A stretch of 64,000 nt of DNA, taken from NCBI GenBank assembly GCA_963841995.1, contig CAWJEX010000022.1:27715-91714 (forward strand), in the 5' to 3' direction. The translations under genes were made by a program, and so were the position numbers. A model generated the notes under the pieces. The model ran no database searches, was not told the origin of the DNA, and worked only from the letters and a program-made list of their open reading frames with translations. Source of the stretch: DATDPM01 sp963841995. Its GTDB lineage: Bacteria; Pseudomonadota; Alphaproteobacteria; DATDPM01. Shown piece by piece: positions 36,276 through 45,640 of the stretch (position 1 is the first letter of the stretch; every line of letters begins with the position of its first letter).

Positions 36276-38556
36276 ATGATCGACGTAATGGACAGCCTTT
36301 GGCTTATGACGGCCGTTTCCCTCCTCGTCATGGGGTTGACGATGCTGGTCCTATGGCGGTTGAAGCCTACCGATTACGTGGCGCTCGCCTTCGGCGCCGG
36401 CACTATTCTCCAGTCGGCCCGGTTTGGCCTTGCGGTCATTACACAAGGCGGCTCGGTTCCTGCGGCGTTTCTCAACGATGTGCTTCAGGTTTGCGTCCTT
36501 TCTTTGGCCTGGATCGCGAATCTTTACACCGTCGGCCGAAAGCCCCCACTTCAGCTGATCGCGACCGTGGCCGCATTGGTCGCGGTAGCGGCGGTATCGC
36601 TTCGCGCCACCGGCCACGGCATGCTCTGGGGTGGATTTCGACATCGATACCATCATCGTCGCCCTTTTCTTGCCGATTGCGTTCATCCTTCTGACGGCCA
36701 AAAGACCGGATAACCGCTATGCCGTCCGGTTTCTTGGCATCTTGATCCTGATCCTCGGCCTCAATCGAGTCGCCATAAGTTTGGTGAGCTCAGATTCAAT
36801 CAAGATCGTGCTGACCTCGCTGCACCTCGGAATAAATCTTGCGGGACTTGCGACTGTATTGTTCATCATCATGCGCCGCCGCGAAGGCGAAGCCGTGCGG
36901 ATAGGAGATCTCTTGCGACATGAAAAAACCCTGTCTCGCGCCATGCTCGACAACATGCCGGTCGGCATCATCCTCAAAGATCTCGACGGACGCTACATCG
37001 CGGTGAACAAGCATATCTCCGACCGGTATGGATTATCGCCCGACGAACTTACGCGGAGCAGCCTGGGGGAGCACGGCCCGCGCGCGGGATTCTCGCCGGA
37101 GCAGCTGGAACAGGCCAGGCGCGATGAAGAAGTCGTGCGATCCGAACATAAGGTCGTGTCCCAGGAAATGGTGGTGTTTCCCAAAGGCGGGCCGCGGCGC
37201 GATATCATTCTTTCGCGATTTCCCGTTGTCGATCCGAATGACAACGTGACCATGACCGGCCTGACCGTCATCGACATCACGGATTTGAAGAAGCTCGAGC
37301 GCTCTCTGGAGCAGTCTCAGAAGATGGAACTGGTCGGCAAACTTGCCGGTGGCATCGCCCATGACTTCAACAACGTGATTGGAGCCATCTCCGGCTATGC
37401 GCAGTTCATAGTTGAGGACGCGCCGAAGCGATCGCAGATCGAATCGTTCGGACAGCGAATATTGGCCGCATCCAGCCGTGCGCGCCAGCTGATCGAGCAG
37501 CTATTGACCTATTCAAGGCGCGAGAACGTTCAACGCGAGCCGGTTTTACTTGCGGATGTCGTTGGCGAGACGGCGACCCTTCTCCAAGCGATACTTCCCG
37601 CGACGACGAAACTGACACTTTCCAACCGGGCCAAGGATTCGGTGGTGCTCGCCAACTGGACTCAGCTGGCGCAAATCGTGGTCAATTTGTGCGTCAATGG
37701 AAGCGATGCGCTTTTGGGCCGACCGGGCGAATTGCGGATCGAGATTGAAAAACGGAACGCTTCGAATGTGCCGCCCGCAGCTGAGCTGGGGCAAATTCTT
37801 GATCAGCCAGATGGGTCCATAAAATACATCGTTGGGCACTGGCGAGATGGCGTCGAGGCAGCCGTCATCCGGGTTTCCGATACCGGCAGCGGAATGACGC
37901 GGGACATCGTTGAGAAATGTTTCGAGCCATTTTTCACGACCAAGCCGGAGGGAATCGGGAATGGGCTCGGCCTTTTCATCATCCAATCCGCGACGCTGTC
38001 CCTCGACGGCGTCCTTGCCATGACAACGCGTCCGGGCCAAGGCACAACCTTTGAAATCTATATCCCTATGAGTTCGGCTGGTGAGAAGCCTGGCGTTGTT
38101 TCATTGGACGCGGTGTCCGAACTGGTGGCTTGGCGAGGCCGGATTTTGGTTGTCGACGATGATATCGACTTCGGCGACATGGTGCAGATCGCCCTCGAGC
38201 GGCTAGGATATGAAACCGCCATCTGTCATGATCCCAACGAAGCAATTCGCATTTTTAACGAGGACCCATCGCTTTGGGATGCGGTTGTCACCGATCAAAC
38301 CATGCCGGGCATGACGGGCAGCGAGCTGATAGCACAAGTTAAGACGCTACGCCCCGAAACGGTTTGCATCCTCTGCAGTGGCTATTGCAGCCCCTCTGCC
38401 GCCCATAAGGGAGCAGCAAACGGCGCCGACGCTTTTCTTGCAAAGCCGCTGCAGCCCATGGACCTGGCAAAATCTCTTCAGGCACTTATGCGAACGAGAA
38501 ACATCGCATCGGCCGATTCGACTCGCGAGGCGAGGCAGCGTTCGACAACGAAGTGA
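36276..38556 (+). pseudogene. Hybrid sensor histidine kinase (membrane, PAS, kinase, receiver), +1 frameshift
   Basis: A membrane hybrid kinase, about 760 residues. The N-terminal frame (36276 on) has four hydrophobic helices up to ATGHGMLWG. One extra G in the GGGG run at 36628-36631 shifts the frame, and the rest continues as VDFDIDTIIVALFLPIAFIL with more helices, a PAS domain (AMLDNMPVGIILKDLDGRYI), HisKA with the phospho-His in LAGGIAHDFNNVIGAIS, the ATPase domain (NLCVNGSDALLG; VSDTGSGMT; GIGNGLGLFIIQ) and a C-terminal receiver with Asp in AVVTDQTMPGMTGSEL. Divergent from the LuxR regulator at 35.5-36.1 kb, its likely partner. A GTG at 36631 would also allow a shorter intact kinase lacking the first helices. 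Confidence 0.87.
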
Positions 38557-38630
38557 TTGGATTCCGGTTCTGGATGTGGGCGAAATTCTTCGATCTAACT
38601 AAATGAAAATAAAACGTTATTCTTGATGGT

Positions 38631-38744
38631 CTGGTGCCGAGGGGCGGGATTCTTCAAGTCATAAAAATCAGTGGGTTACAAAAAAGTGGGACACTGAATC
38701 TTCCCGTGGCGTTATTAGGCTTTCCGGGGAAAGTGTCCCACCGG
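38631..38744 (+). repeat. R1 dispersed repeat, copy E (right two thirds)
   Basis: CTGGTGCCGAGGGGCGGGAT, then GTTACAAAAAAGTGGGACAC, and a hairpin closing with AAAGTGTCCCACCGG. The left part (38560-38630) is too diverged to align with confidence. It separates the histidine kinase from an IS-scrap region. Confidence 0.87.
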
Positions 38745-38814
38745 TTTTGCGTCATTAACACGGAAGACCGACGAATCCGCTTCGAACTCGGCTATAGATC
38801 CGGCTGAAACTAGC

Positions 38815-38910
38815 CATTTTGAGACCGGCGGCGTCCCTTTCCTGCAGGTCCGTTTAACACCACCATTCGGACATTTCGGAAGAGCGATCAGAACGGACGA
38901 AATGTGCCAA
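38815..38910 (+). repeat. R2 dispersed repeat, copy 1
   Basis: A block running from CATTTTGAGACC through CACCACCATTCGGACATTTC to CGAAATGTGCCAA. It matches 60224-60319 in the same orientation with scattered substitutions. Noncoding; nature unknown. Confidence 0.75.
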
Positions 38911-39031
38911 TTAGCGACCATCGCATCGCAGCAAACAGCACATACAGAAAGACCGCCAACTGCGGCGGTCTCTCCGAAATCCGATCAGGTGTTTTGATCA
39001 GAGGGCGAGAGTTTTCCGCCTCCTGCGCCAG

Positions 39032-39256
39032 CTGACCTGACCGGGCCTTTTTGTACCAAGCGGTTTGATAGAAACTGGCTTGGAAAGGAGCTTGGTCATG
39101 GCGAAGAAGAGGTTCAGCCCGGAGCAGATCGTGACGCTGCTGCGGCAGATCGAAGTAGCGACGGCGCAAGGGAAATCGGTGTCGGTGGCATGCCGGGAGG
39201 CTGGGATTTCGGATCAGAGTTATTTCCGCTGGTACAAAAATCCGTCAGGCCACCCA
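39032..39256 (+). mobile_element. Internally deleted IS3-family element (about 225 bp)
   Basis: The left end TGACCTGACCGGGCCTTTTT then GTACCAAGCGG and the right end CCGCTGGTACAAAAATCCGT then CAGGCCA are imperfect inverted repeats. Between them is the start of OrfA from the ATG at 39098: MAKKRFSPEQIVTLLRQIEV, ACREAGISDQSYFRWYK, running straight into the right repeat. OrfB and most of OrfA are gone. It has interrupted a methyltransferase-like gene at its right side. No clear target duplication seen. Confidence 0.75.
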
Positions 39257-39410
39257 GCCGCCGCTCGGCTCTCACGCGGATTTCGGCGGCATCTACCTCT
39301 AACTGGCGGTTCTTCGCTTGGCGGGCGTAGGCGGCTAAAGCAGTGGCTTGGTCGCGGATGTCCTTCACTGCATCAACAGATTTTGCCTCTGCAAGCGCAA
39401 AGCAAGCGGA
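39243..39410 (-). pseudogene. Fragment of a phage-type DNA-modification or ParB-like protein
   Basis: The minus strand reads FALAEAKSVDAVKDIRDQAT, AAYARQAKNRQLEVDAAEIR, VRAERRLGGL, a conserved helical N-terminal module found in phage and island DNA N6-adenine methyltransferase-like or ParB-like proteins. It ends at the IS3-derived element, so the C-terminal catalytic part is lost, and a stop lies just upstream of the fragment. Confidence 0.55.
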
Positions 39411-39431
39411 GCCGTTTTAGGCGCTTGGCGG

Positions 39432-39656
39432 TCATCGGGCAGTGCAGATTATGTGATCGCCTCGACGAATTTCCGGGAAGCCCGCCGTAGATGTCTTCAG
39501 TCCAGGCTCACACACAACGGCTGATCCCGTCCATCGATCAAGATGAATTAATCCGATCGATTGATGGCCTATCGAATGATATCCCCCTCGCAAGGCGATA
39601 AGGATTACCACTGCAACAACGGCGACGGCGAAAATGATTGAAATGCGTAAATTCAT
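39432..39656 (-). CDS. Small single-helix membrane protein
   Basis: A 74-residue protein with an N-terminal helix (MNLRISIIFAVAVVAVVILI) and a short exposed part with LDRWTGSAVVCEPG, a motif seen in many small Hyphomicrobiales proteins with a membrane anchor. A start 14 codons upstream is possible. Function unknown. Confidence 0.5.
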   Translation of the reverse strand: MNLRISIIFAVAVVAVVILIALRGGYHSIGHQSIGLIHLDRWTGSAVVCEPGLKTSTAGFPEIRRGDHIICTAR

Positions 39657-39859
39657 AATCCGAATATGACACGGATCACAGAACTGCTTAATCATCAAGA
39701 TGGCTTGATTTCAAGCTGACCTACTACCGACCCGTCTGGGCTTCCGATAGGCTGCGGCCTTAAGGCCATCTTTACCGTTACCGGGGATAATCATAGCAAG
39801 CAGCAGTGGGCCTGCGACTTGGGCGCCGGCCGAAAACCCTTGGGGGATGGTCGGAATCC

Positions 39860-40333
39860 GTGGGAACCATCGAACGCACCACCAAGGCGGTCACTATCGT
39901 AATGGCCGATGACGATCGCGACGACCGCATGCTGGTCAAGGATGCGTTCGCGGAAACGTACCCCGCCTGCGGCCTCGATTTTGTCGAAAACGGGGAAGAG
40001 CTGCTCGATTACCTGGCTCAGCGCGGCAAAGGTGCGCCCTATCCGGGACTGATTCTCCTTGACCTCAATATGCCGAGAATGGATGGCCGCGAGGCGCTGG
40101 CGGAGATTAAGAGGAATCGGAACCTCAGGCGCATTCCGGTCGTGATCTTCACGACCTCACGTGCTGAAAACGATATTCGGCACACGTATGACCTCGGCGC
40201 AAGTTCCTTCATCACCAAGCCAGTAACGTTCGAGGGATTGCTCGAAGTCATCCGTGCATTTGGCAAATACTGGACGGAAATCGTAGAGCTTCCGTGCGGC
40301 CGCGCACTGCCAGTCCCGCAAGAGACTTCGTAA
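39860..40333 (+). CDS. Single-domain response regulator (Rcp1-like receiver), paralogue of the 14.5-kb gene
   Basis: A stand-alone receiver of about 157 residues: IVMADDDRDDRMLVKDAFAE, phospho-acceptor in LILLDLNMPRMDGREALAEI, Thr in VVIFTTSRAEND and Lys in SFITKPVTFEGLLEVI. Very similar to the product of 14520-14999 but with the switch Thr intact. I place the start at the GTG at 39860 (VGTIERTTKAV); the frame is open to an ATG at 39806. No kinase gene is adjacent. Confidence 0.87.
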   Translation: MGTIERTTKAVTIVMADDDRDDRMLVKDAFAETYPACGLDFVENGEELLDYLAQRGKGAPYPGLILLDLNMPRMDGREALAEIKRNRNLRRIPVVIFTTSRAENDIRHTYDLGASSFITKPVTFEGLLEVIRAFGKYWTEIVELPCGRALPVPQETS

Positions 40334-40449
40334 CATCGCCCCCGAGCGCCACAACCTTGGTTAAGCGCAGGGCTCCATCAATAAAGAACCTCGCCAGCGT
40401 GAACCGGTGTCCGGCTGGCGAAGCGGAGGGGCAAGCGGTGGGCAACCCT

Positions 40450-40836
40450 ATGGCAAAGTTCAAGCGCAGCTTGTTAGTGACCATCATCGCGATTTTAAGC
40501 ACCTCGATCTCTGCATACGCCGGCGATGCAGCCTTTGGCACAATCGGTCCTGGGGCATATCTCGGAAACCAGCAAGCCGGCATGCAACAGATGTGTCGCA
40601 ACGCTCTGAATAATTATCTCAATCGCGCCGGGCCGCCGCCGCCCGCGGCGTGTCAAACCGCCAACACCCCGACGCTACCTAATCGTTCAAAGGTAACACA
40701 GCTCACGCCGCAAACTTCGTGCTTGCCTTTCGGCAATGGTGGGACGCGCTGCACGACCTTGGTACCCGGCCACCCTCCGAGCGCTACCACCTGCCTGCCG
40801 CTCGGAAATGGAAAGATGGCCTGCACGACGCAATAA
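40450..40836 (+). CDS. Small secreted protein with a repeated Cys motif
   Basis: A 128-residue exported protein. The signal peptide is MAKFKRSLLVTIIAILSTSI with cleavage near SAYA-GDA. The mature part is Pro/Asn/Thr-rich with paired motifs TSCLPFGNGGTRCTTLVPG and TTCLPLGNGKMACTTQ, so at least two Cys pairs could form disulfides. No family recognised. The frame upstream of 40450 is open but has no sensible start. Confidence 0.6.
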   Translation: MAKFKRSLLVTIIAILSTSISAYAGDAAFGTIGPGAYLGNQQAGMQQMCRNALNNYLNRAGPPPPAACQTANTPTLPNRSKVTQLTPQTSCLPFGNGGTRCTTLVPGHPPSATTCLPLGNGKMACTTQ

Positions 40837-40979
40837 ATCGTCGACCTCATCGTGGCTACCGCCGCGGTGACGATATGAAGGAATTTTTCAAGGGCTGGGA
40901 TTCCGACGCGGTTTTCGCGCGGCAAAGAAGAGTGGTGGCAGAGCGGTGCTTTTGCGATGGCAAGGGCCTCCTTCCGCTG

Positions 40980-41174
40980 TCATCCCACTTTGTACCGTTT
41001 CGCGATGGGCAAATCCGGTTTCTCAGCCGAACCTCCGGACACTGGCACTTCCACTCTCACTCTGGGATCACCGAGTAGTCTTCGCAGTTCTTGCACCTTC
41101 CGAAGGTCCTCAGTCGCCGCGATAAGACCAGCTGCTTCCTCTTGCTTCTTACGGTCAGAGGAATTTTCCGTCAT
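40980..41174 (-). CDS. 64-residue partner protein coupled to the proteasome-like hydrolase
   Basis: A small, highly charged protein whose ATG overlaps the hydrolase stop by 4 bases (ATGA), the strongest evidence that it is real. It reads MTENSSDRKKQEEAAGLIAA, then a helical Arg/Leu segment TEDLRKVQELRRLLGDPRVR, then a Gly/Pro-containing tail ending AKRYKVG. No Cys, no membrane helix, no Gly-Gly-Glu/Gln end of the Pup type. No family recognised. Its position suggests a regulator, inhibitor or substrate-handling factor for the hydrolase; this is inference. Confidence 0.55.
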   Translation of the reverse strand: MTENSSDRKKQEEAAGLIAATEDLRKVQELRRLLGDPRVRVEVPVSGGSAEKPDLPIAKRYKVG

Positions 41175-42070
41175 GGTTCGAACTCCTTGATGGCCGCATC
41201 CCAGTCCTGGTGTTGAACCCAATGAAACGGCCGATCAGTCCTGATAACGGCTATTTCGATCGGTCCTCCACAAAGTCGAGGATTTAGAGAAAACTTCATT
41301 GCTTTGATCGTTGTGAGTAATGCCGCATGTGTGAAGTCAATTGCTTCTCGTATTGGCACCGTTGGCGGATGAACCAGCTTATAGGGTGCGACGATGGCAT
41401 CAAACTCTTGCGGAGTTCCTAACCATTTTTTCGACGCGAGGATGGCGCTGCGCACTTCATCGCCGCATCCGTTTATCAACCTTGTTATCATCGCTGGGAC
41501 GCCCCAGAAAGACTGGGCTGGAGGAAGTTGATGTGGCGTCGGTTTCCCGCGCAAAGGATCGAAGATAATTTCGAAGGCCGCAGGGATTCGATCTGGCAGC
41601 ACATAACCGCCAATGCAGAAGCCAGCCACGAGCCTGTCCTTAAGCTCTGTAAAATAAAATTCTTCCTGGATAGTCCTTCTTCTGGGATCAAGCGCAGGTG
41701 CTGCTAAGTCAAAGGCAAAAGGCAATTTGGCATCCAACAACTTAAGAGTCGCGATTTCATTAGCCAAAGATACGGAGTAAATCGACCACACTTGGTCTGC
41801 CCAGCGATTGGCTACATCCAAGACGCTAGGGGCGGAAGTTGCTCGTAGGTTATCTGCAAGAAGAGCAGCAAGCGTTCGATAGCTGCCAAATGAAAAGGCG
41901 GCCAACCCCCATGTGACTATGCCGAGTGTTCCTGTTCCTGCAGCACCAATCTCAAACAGCTTTTGGCCGTAGTTGAAATGATGGGAGCCACTAGGAAACG
42001 TATATGTAGAGGCACTGTCGGCGCCGAGCACGACGCCTTCTGGCGACAGATAGCACGCCGCTATGGTCAC
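41171..42070 (-). CDS. Proteasome-like Ntn hydrolase with an N-terminal Thr
   Basis: A 299-residue protein that looks like a stand-alone relative of proteasome beta subunits and HslV. The start is GTG with a GGGGA ribosome site. After initiator-Met removal the chain begins T-I-A-A-C-Y-L-S-P-E-G-V-V-L-G-A-D, putting Thr at position 1 and Asp at 17. A Lys at about 36 in YGQKLFEIG corresponds to the catalytic Lys33 region of beta subunits. Strand segments GTLGIVTWGLAAFSFGSYRT and RLVAGFCIGGYVLPDR also fit the fold. No propeptide is encoded, so Met removal alone would expose the nucleophile. It is followed by an overlapping 64-residue gene. It differs from HslV in length (about 125 residues longer) and has no ATPase gene nearby. 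Substrates unknown. Confidence 0.72.
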   Translation of the reverse strand: MTIAACYLSPEGVVLGADSASTYTFPSGSHHFNYGQKLFEIGAAGTGTLGIVTWGLAAFSFGSYRTLAALLADNLRATSAPSVLDVANRWADQVWSIYSVSLANEIATLKLLDAKLPFAFDLAAPALDPRRRTIQEEFYFTELKDRLVAGFCIGGYVLPDRIPAAFEIIFDPLRGKPTPHQLPPAQSFWGVPAMITRLINGCGDEVRSAILASKKWLGTPQEFDAIVAPYKLVHPPTVPIREAIDFTHAALLTTIKAMKFSLNPRLCGGPIEIAVIRTDRPFHWVQHQDWDAAIKEFEP

Positions 42071-42631
42071 AGGTCCCCAACTCCATGTACCAGGTCATAG
42101 TTTATATCAGCTGGGGTCGAATTGCAGCAAGTGTCCTAGCCCCAGGATAAGATTGTCCTAATTCGGACAGCACGCACTGGTCGGCTTAGCAAACGATAAT
42201 TGATTAGGCCGTGAACCCATAAACGCGTCTTGGCGTAGCTTGCCAAAGTCTGCTGTGGAACCGTAAGCGGCTGTCACTCGCAGCAGGCGGCACTTCGGTT
42301 TCGTGCCACTTCCGGACAAATGTGTCGCCTAAAACACGGGTGCTCCCGCATTGTGGGGCGCTGCCACCAAGCAGCATATTTTTCGCGATCGATCACAAGA
42401 TATTCACGCTCACGATCGAAGCAATTCGACATCGTGGTAGACCCCATCAAGAGCGCGACGGCATGGGGTATCCTTCCGAATGCGAGAGACAGCGGACACG
42501 GGCGCGAGGCCCATGCCTGGCTGGCACTGCAACATAGCAAATCGGTGCTATAATATTGTAGTCGCGGCGGCACGGCCGCGTGAAGCGGCGCGGGCTCGCC
42601 GACCTGGCATGGATCAACAACGGAGGCAAAA
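42071..42631. other. Gene-poor stretch
   Basis: About 560 bp. A 52-codon minus-strand frame at 42274-42432 (MSNCFDREREYLVIDREKYA) could be a small gene, but I have no family or ribosome-site support. The 5' end holds the hydrolase promoter region. Confidence 0.35.
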
Positions 42632-42964
42632 ATGGCGCTTTTCATGTATCAAGTGGCCTACACGCCCGAATCTTGGGCCGTCCAGCTCAAGAAGCCGAAG
42701 AGCCGTATGGAGACCGTGGGCCGCAGCCTGTGTGAGGCCGCTGGAGGGAAATTCGTCGGCGCCTGGTACTGCTTCGGCGAGTATGACGGCATTCTCATCG
42801 CCGACATGCCGGATGCTGAAAGCATGTCAGCGCTCGCACTCTCGGTTGCCGCGGGCGGCGCGGCCAGAGCCGGCAAGACGACGGCGTTGATGACCGGCGC
42901 GCAAGCCGTAGCAGCCATGACGAAGGCTGCGACCCTAGCCAAATCCTATCGTCCCGCCCGTTAG
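42632..42964 (+). CDS. GYD domain-containing protein
   Basis: A 110-residue soluble protein of the GYD-domain family, small ferredoxin-like-fold proteins of unknown function. Typical segments: VAYTPESWAVQLKKPKSRME, FVGAWYCFGEYDGILIADMP (the G-x-Y-D motif after which the family is named) and AGKTTALMTGAQAVAAM. A GGAGG ribosome site precedes the ATG. Stand-alone gene. Confidence 0.85.
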   Translation: MALFMYQVAYTPESWAVQLKKPKSRMETVGRSLCEAAGGKFVGAWYCFGEYDGILIADMPDAESMSALALSVAAGGAARAGKTTALMTGAQAVAAMTKAATLAKSYRPAR

Positions 42965-43798
42965 GACGGCTTCCGCAGCAGCCAGGTGACCGGTCCCGAT
43001 AGTGCACGGACACGTCGCCGGCCCGTGAGAAAGGCGGCCCCACAAAGTGCCGCCTTTCCCCGGCGACCGCACGTGCCGTCGCGTTGCTTCGTCGAGTAGC
43101 TGCGGAAGCGTGCGAGAGTTCCAGCCGCGAAAGGGTGCTCGTTGGTCGCCGGGATGAGCGGGCTGGCTCGTCGAGGCATGCTCTGTCCGGTATGGTGAGC
43201 GACATCAGCACCTGCCTGCCTCGTTGTTGTCGTTCCCATACACTATCGCGGGATCACCGATGCACGGCTATATGCATTGAGACGAATCAACGAGGTCCGG
43301 ATTGGGTCAAAGTGCGAAGTCGCTCGCGGGCAAATCCACGTCCGTCAACAGCCTGACACCGGACTAGCGGCGAGCGAACTCCATCGTCAGTGAGGTGCCA
43401 CAAGGGGTCATTGGAACGCGGCGCTACCAGTCTTATGATTTTGCCTGACTCTCAGATTTGTCGGTGCCTTATTTGACTTCGTCCCATTTGGCGCCGCGGC
43501 ATCATCTGGCTCCGGGATCGCAACTCGCGGGCGCGCCGCCACTCGCATGGCAATCCTTGAATTTCAGAATCCGGAACAGCCGCCTCGCAACCTAGAATGG
43601 ATCGCAGTCGCTTTAACTGACTGCGCCGTCGATTTAAACACGTCAACGCGAATGCAAGCCAGTTGCTGGATCAACCGCGATGTCACCGCTTTTCAGTCGC
43701 AATTGGCTGCGCATTGAAACGCAGCCGAGATGGACCATATAGCGGCAAACAACAATTTCAATTTGGGATTGACGCATCTGCGCGTCAAACAGGGGATA
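42965..43798. other. Gene-free stretch
   Basis: About 830 bp. Several open frames exist on both strands, but none shows a family motif, signal peptide or ribosome site. Confidence 0.4.
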
Positions 43799-44383
43799 AT
43801 GCAAAAAATAATTTCGTGTCTTTGGCGCGGCAGCGTCGCCGCTTTCGCTTTCGCCCTCTCTGGTTGCGCTGTCCCGTTATTTGCCGGCATCACACTCAAT
43901 GAAGTGAGCACGGCTGGATCCGCCATATCGACGCTGGCAAGCGGAAAGGGACTGGGCGATCACGCCCTCGACCTTGCGACCGGATATGATTGCCGCGTTC
44001 TCGAGGGGTCGTTGAGCAAAGACCGGCACATCTGCGAGAAGCCGGGGTCGCCAAGAACCGCCAGCGACTTCCAAGGCATTTCCGAACTTGCGTCTGCTCG
44101 CCCGGCGGCCAATCGCCCGAGCCTGCAGCAGCATTCGATGGGCCCGATCGCCAGCACACTTGCCGATCGCAACGCCGATAGGCCGGTCAAGGAAAGGACG
44201 ATGCAAGTTGCCGCAGCGCGTCCGACGCCGGCCTCAATCCCGCGGCCCATCCCGGCGACGGCTGCATTGCCGTCTGCCGTACCGATGGCACCCGGTGCGG
44301 TCTCCATCGCGGCCATGCCCGCCAGTTACGGCGCAGCAGTTCCGGGAGCAACCGCCCCCGCCATTCTGCCGCAATATTACTGA
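43799..44383 (+). CDS. Lipoprotein with Ala/Pro-rich tail
   Basis: A 194-residue lipoprotein. The signal peptide reads MQKIISCLWRGSVAAFAFAL followed by the lipobox SGC. The mature domain has ITLNEVSTAGSAISTLASGK and GLGDHALDLATGYDCRV, a pattern seen in small alphaproteobacterial lipoproteins, then Cys-containing RHICEKPGSP and a long Ala/Pro-rich tail ending PQYY. A start at 43730 would add a polar extension and is less likely. Function unknown. Confidence 0.6.
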   Translation: MQKIISCLWRGSVAAFAFALSGCAVPLFAGITLNEVSTAGSAISTLASGKGLGDHALDLATGYDCRVLEGSLSKDRHICEKPGSPRTASDFQGISELASARPAANRPSLQQHSMGPIASTLADRNADRPVKERTMQVAAARPTPASIPRPIPATAALPSAVPMAPGAVSIAAMPASYGAAVPGATAPAILPQYY

Positions 44384-44599
44384 TAGCCCTGAAGGGTCCC
44401 GATCTTCGCGAAGGAGGCGCGGACACTCGGCAAGAGGTTGCGCCATGTCTGTGATCCGGCGCCGAACTTTAACCCCTTTCGGCGTCCAATTGGGACCCCG
44501 ACAAACGGTGAAATTTCTGAGTTCGCCAAATAGCTTAAAGAACCCGTAGTGAGGTCAACCTTCAAAGCCGATCGGGGGTCAAACTCCACGCCGCTTCAC

Positions 44600-44706
44600 A
44601 CAGGGGCGGGATTCTTCCAGTTATAAAAACCAATAGCTTACAAAAAAGTGGGACACTAAATCTTCTCACAGCGTTATTAGACTTTCCAGGGAAAGTGTCC
44701 CACTGA
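44600..44706 (+). repeat. R1 dispersed repeat, copy F (right two thirds)
   Basis: CACAGGGGCGGGATTCTTCC, TTACAAAAAAGTGGGACACT and AAAGTGTCCCACTG; the left third is missing. It lies between the lipoprotein gene and the second toxin-antitoxin pair. Confidence 0.87.
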
Positions 44707-44825
44707 TTCCGTCTTAAAAACGAGGGCTACCAAACTTTCTCACTTTTTGCTCAAGAGCGGACAATCCGGGACTACGCCCTGCACTTCCACCTTTAGAGTT
44801 GGACAGCCAAATAGCCGCAGGCACC

Positions 44826-45165
44826 CTATGTGCGTTTGGCGGGTTTGTCGCTTTCGAGCGCTGTAAGGCCCGTAAGAACAACCGGGGGCCGGTTTGGGAA
44901 CTCGGCAACAAGTGTTAGCTGGCCACCCAGACGCCTAACGAATTTCTGTAGTGTCGAAAGCAGCAAGTCCGATCTTTTTTCGAGTTCGCGAAACGCCATC
45001 TTGGGTAATGCCGAGTTCCTTAGCCAAGACAACTTGCGTTTTCTGGTGGGCCTGGCGCAGCTCGCGCAACGACATTTCCTCGGCGATAATCTCGGCCGCA
45101 CGGGCTTTGATTTTGCCGCGCCGTTCGGGCGCTAGCCCCTTTCTGATGTGATCGATGTTCTTCAT
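44826..45165 (-). pseudogene. XRE-family antitoxin, +1 frameshift
   Basis: A HigA-like antitoxin. The first frame (MKNIDHIRKGLAPERRGKIK) has the helix-turn-helix LRELRQAHQKTQVVLAKELG and ITQDGVSR. The second frame continues LEKRSDLLLSTLQKFVRRLG and GQLTLVAEFPNRPPVVLTGL to 44826. One extra A in CGAACTC near 44978 separates them. The toxin gene ends 4 bp upstream of its ATG. In relatives this protein represses the operon and blocks the toxin. Confidence 0.8.
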
Positions 45166-45169
45166 ACCC

Positions 45170-45551
45170 CTACTTCCTTTCCTTCGTCTTGTCCTTCTGC
45201 TGTTTGATGCGAGTCAAATGCGCATCGAAACGAGCATCTGCCTTTGCGATCAGCTGTGCGTAAAATCGTCTTTCGTTGCCGCCCGACTTGTCACCGCCAC
45301 ATAAAATGATGGCCGTTCGCTCCGGGTCAAAGGCGAATGCGAAGCGCCAGACGCCATTAGCAGCATTAAATCGTAGCTCCTTCATATTTGTGTAGCGTGA
45401 GCCATTGAGCGTATCGACGCGCGGCCGGCCCAGCTGCGGACCAATCTGTTCCAACACTTCGATGTGAGCCAGCAATTCGTCCTGCACCACTTGGGGCAGT
45501 TCCGTATACTCCGGGACAAAATCATCGTGTAAATCAACGTCCCAGCTTCAT
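45170..45551 (-). pseudogene. RelE/HigB-like toxin, +1 frameshift at the second codon
   Basis: A phage-Gp49/HigB-type toxin of about 126 residues. The frame from 45490 reads VVQDELLAHIEVLEQIGPQL, GRPRVDTLNGSRYTNMKELR and FAFDPERTAIILCGGDKSG, the core of the family. The expected N-terminus SWDVDLHDDFVPEYTELPQ lies in the same frame but its ATG at 45551 is separated by one extra A (ATGAAGC instead of ATGAGC). The frame may start downstream at an alternative codon. Order toxin-antitoxin, 4 bp apart, on the minus strand. Bounded by R1 copies F and G. Confidence 0.78.
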
Positions 45552-45640
45552 ATCGTTATTATGTCTCTCACTACATATGCTGTACAGTACATTTTTCAAG
45601 CGGATCGGGGCTCGGACGTTTGCTAAAGCGCCATTTGCGA

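Noticed and set aside
40980..41174. Small protein as a Pup-type tag
   Set aside because: Length equals Pup, but the end is KVG rather than Gly-Gly-Glu/Gln, and no Pup ligase, Dop or ATPase genes are present.
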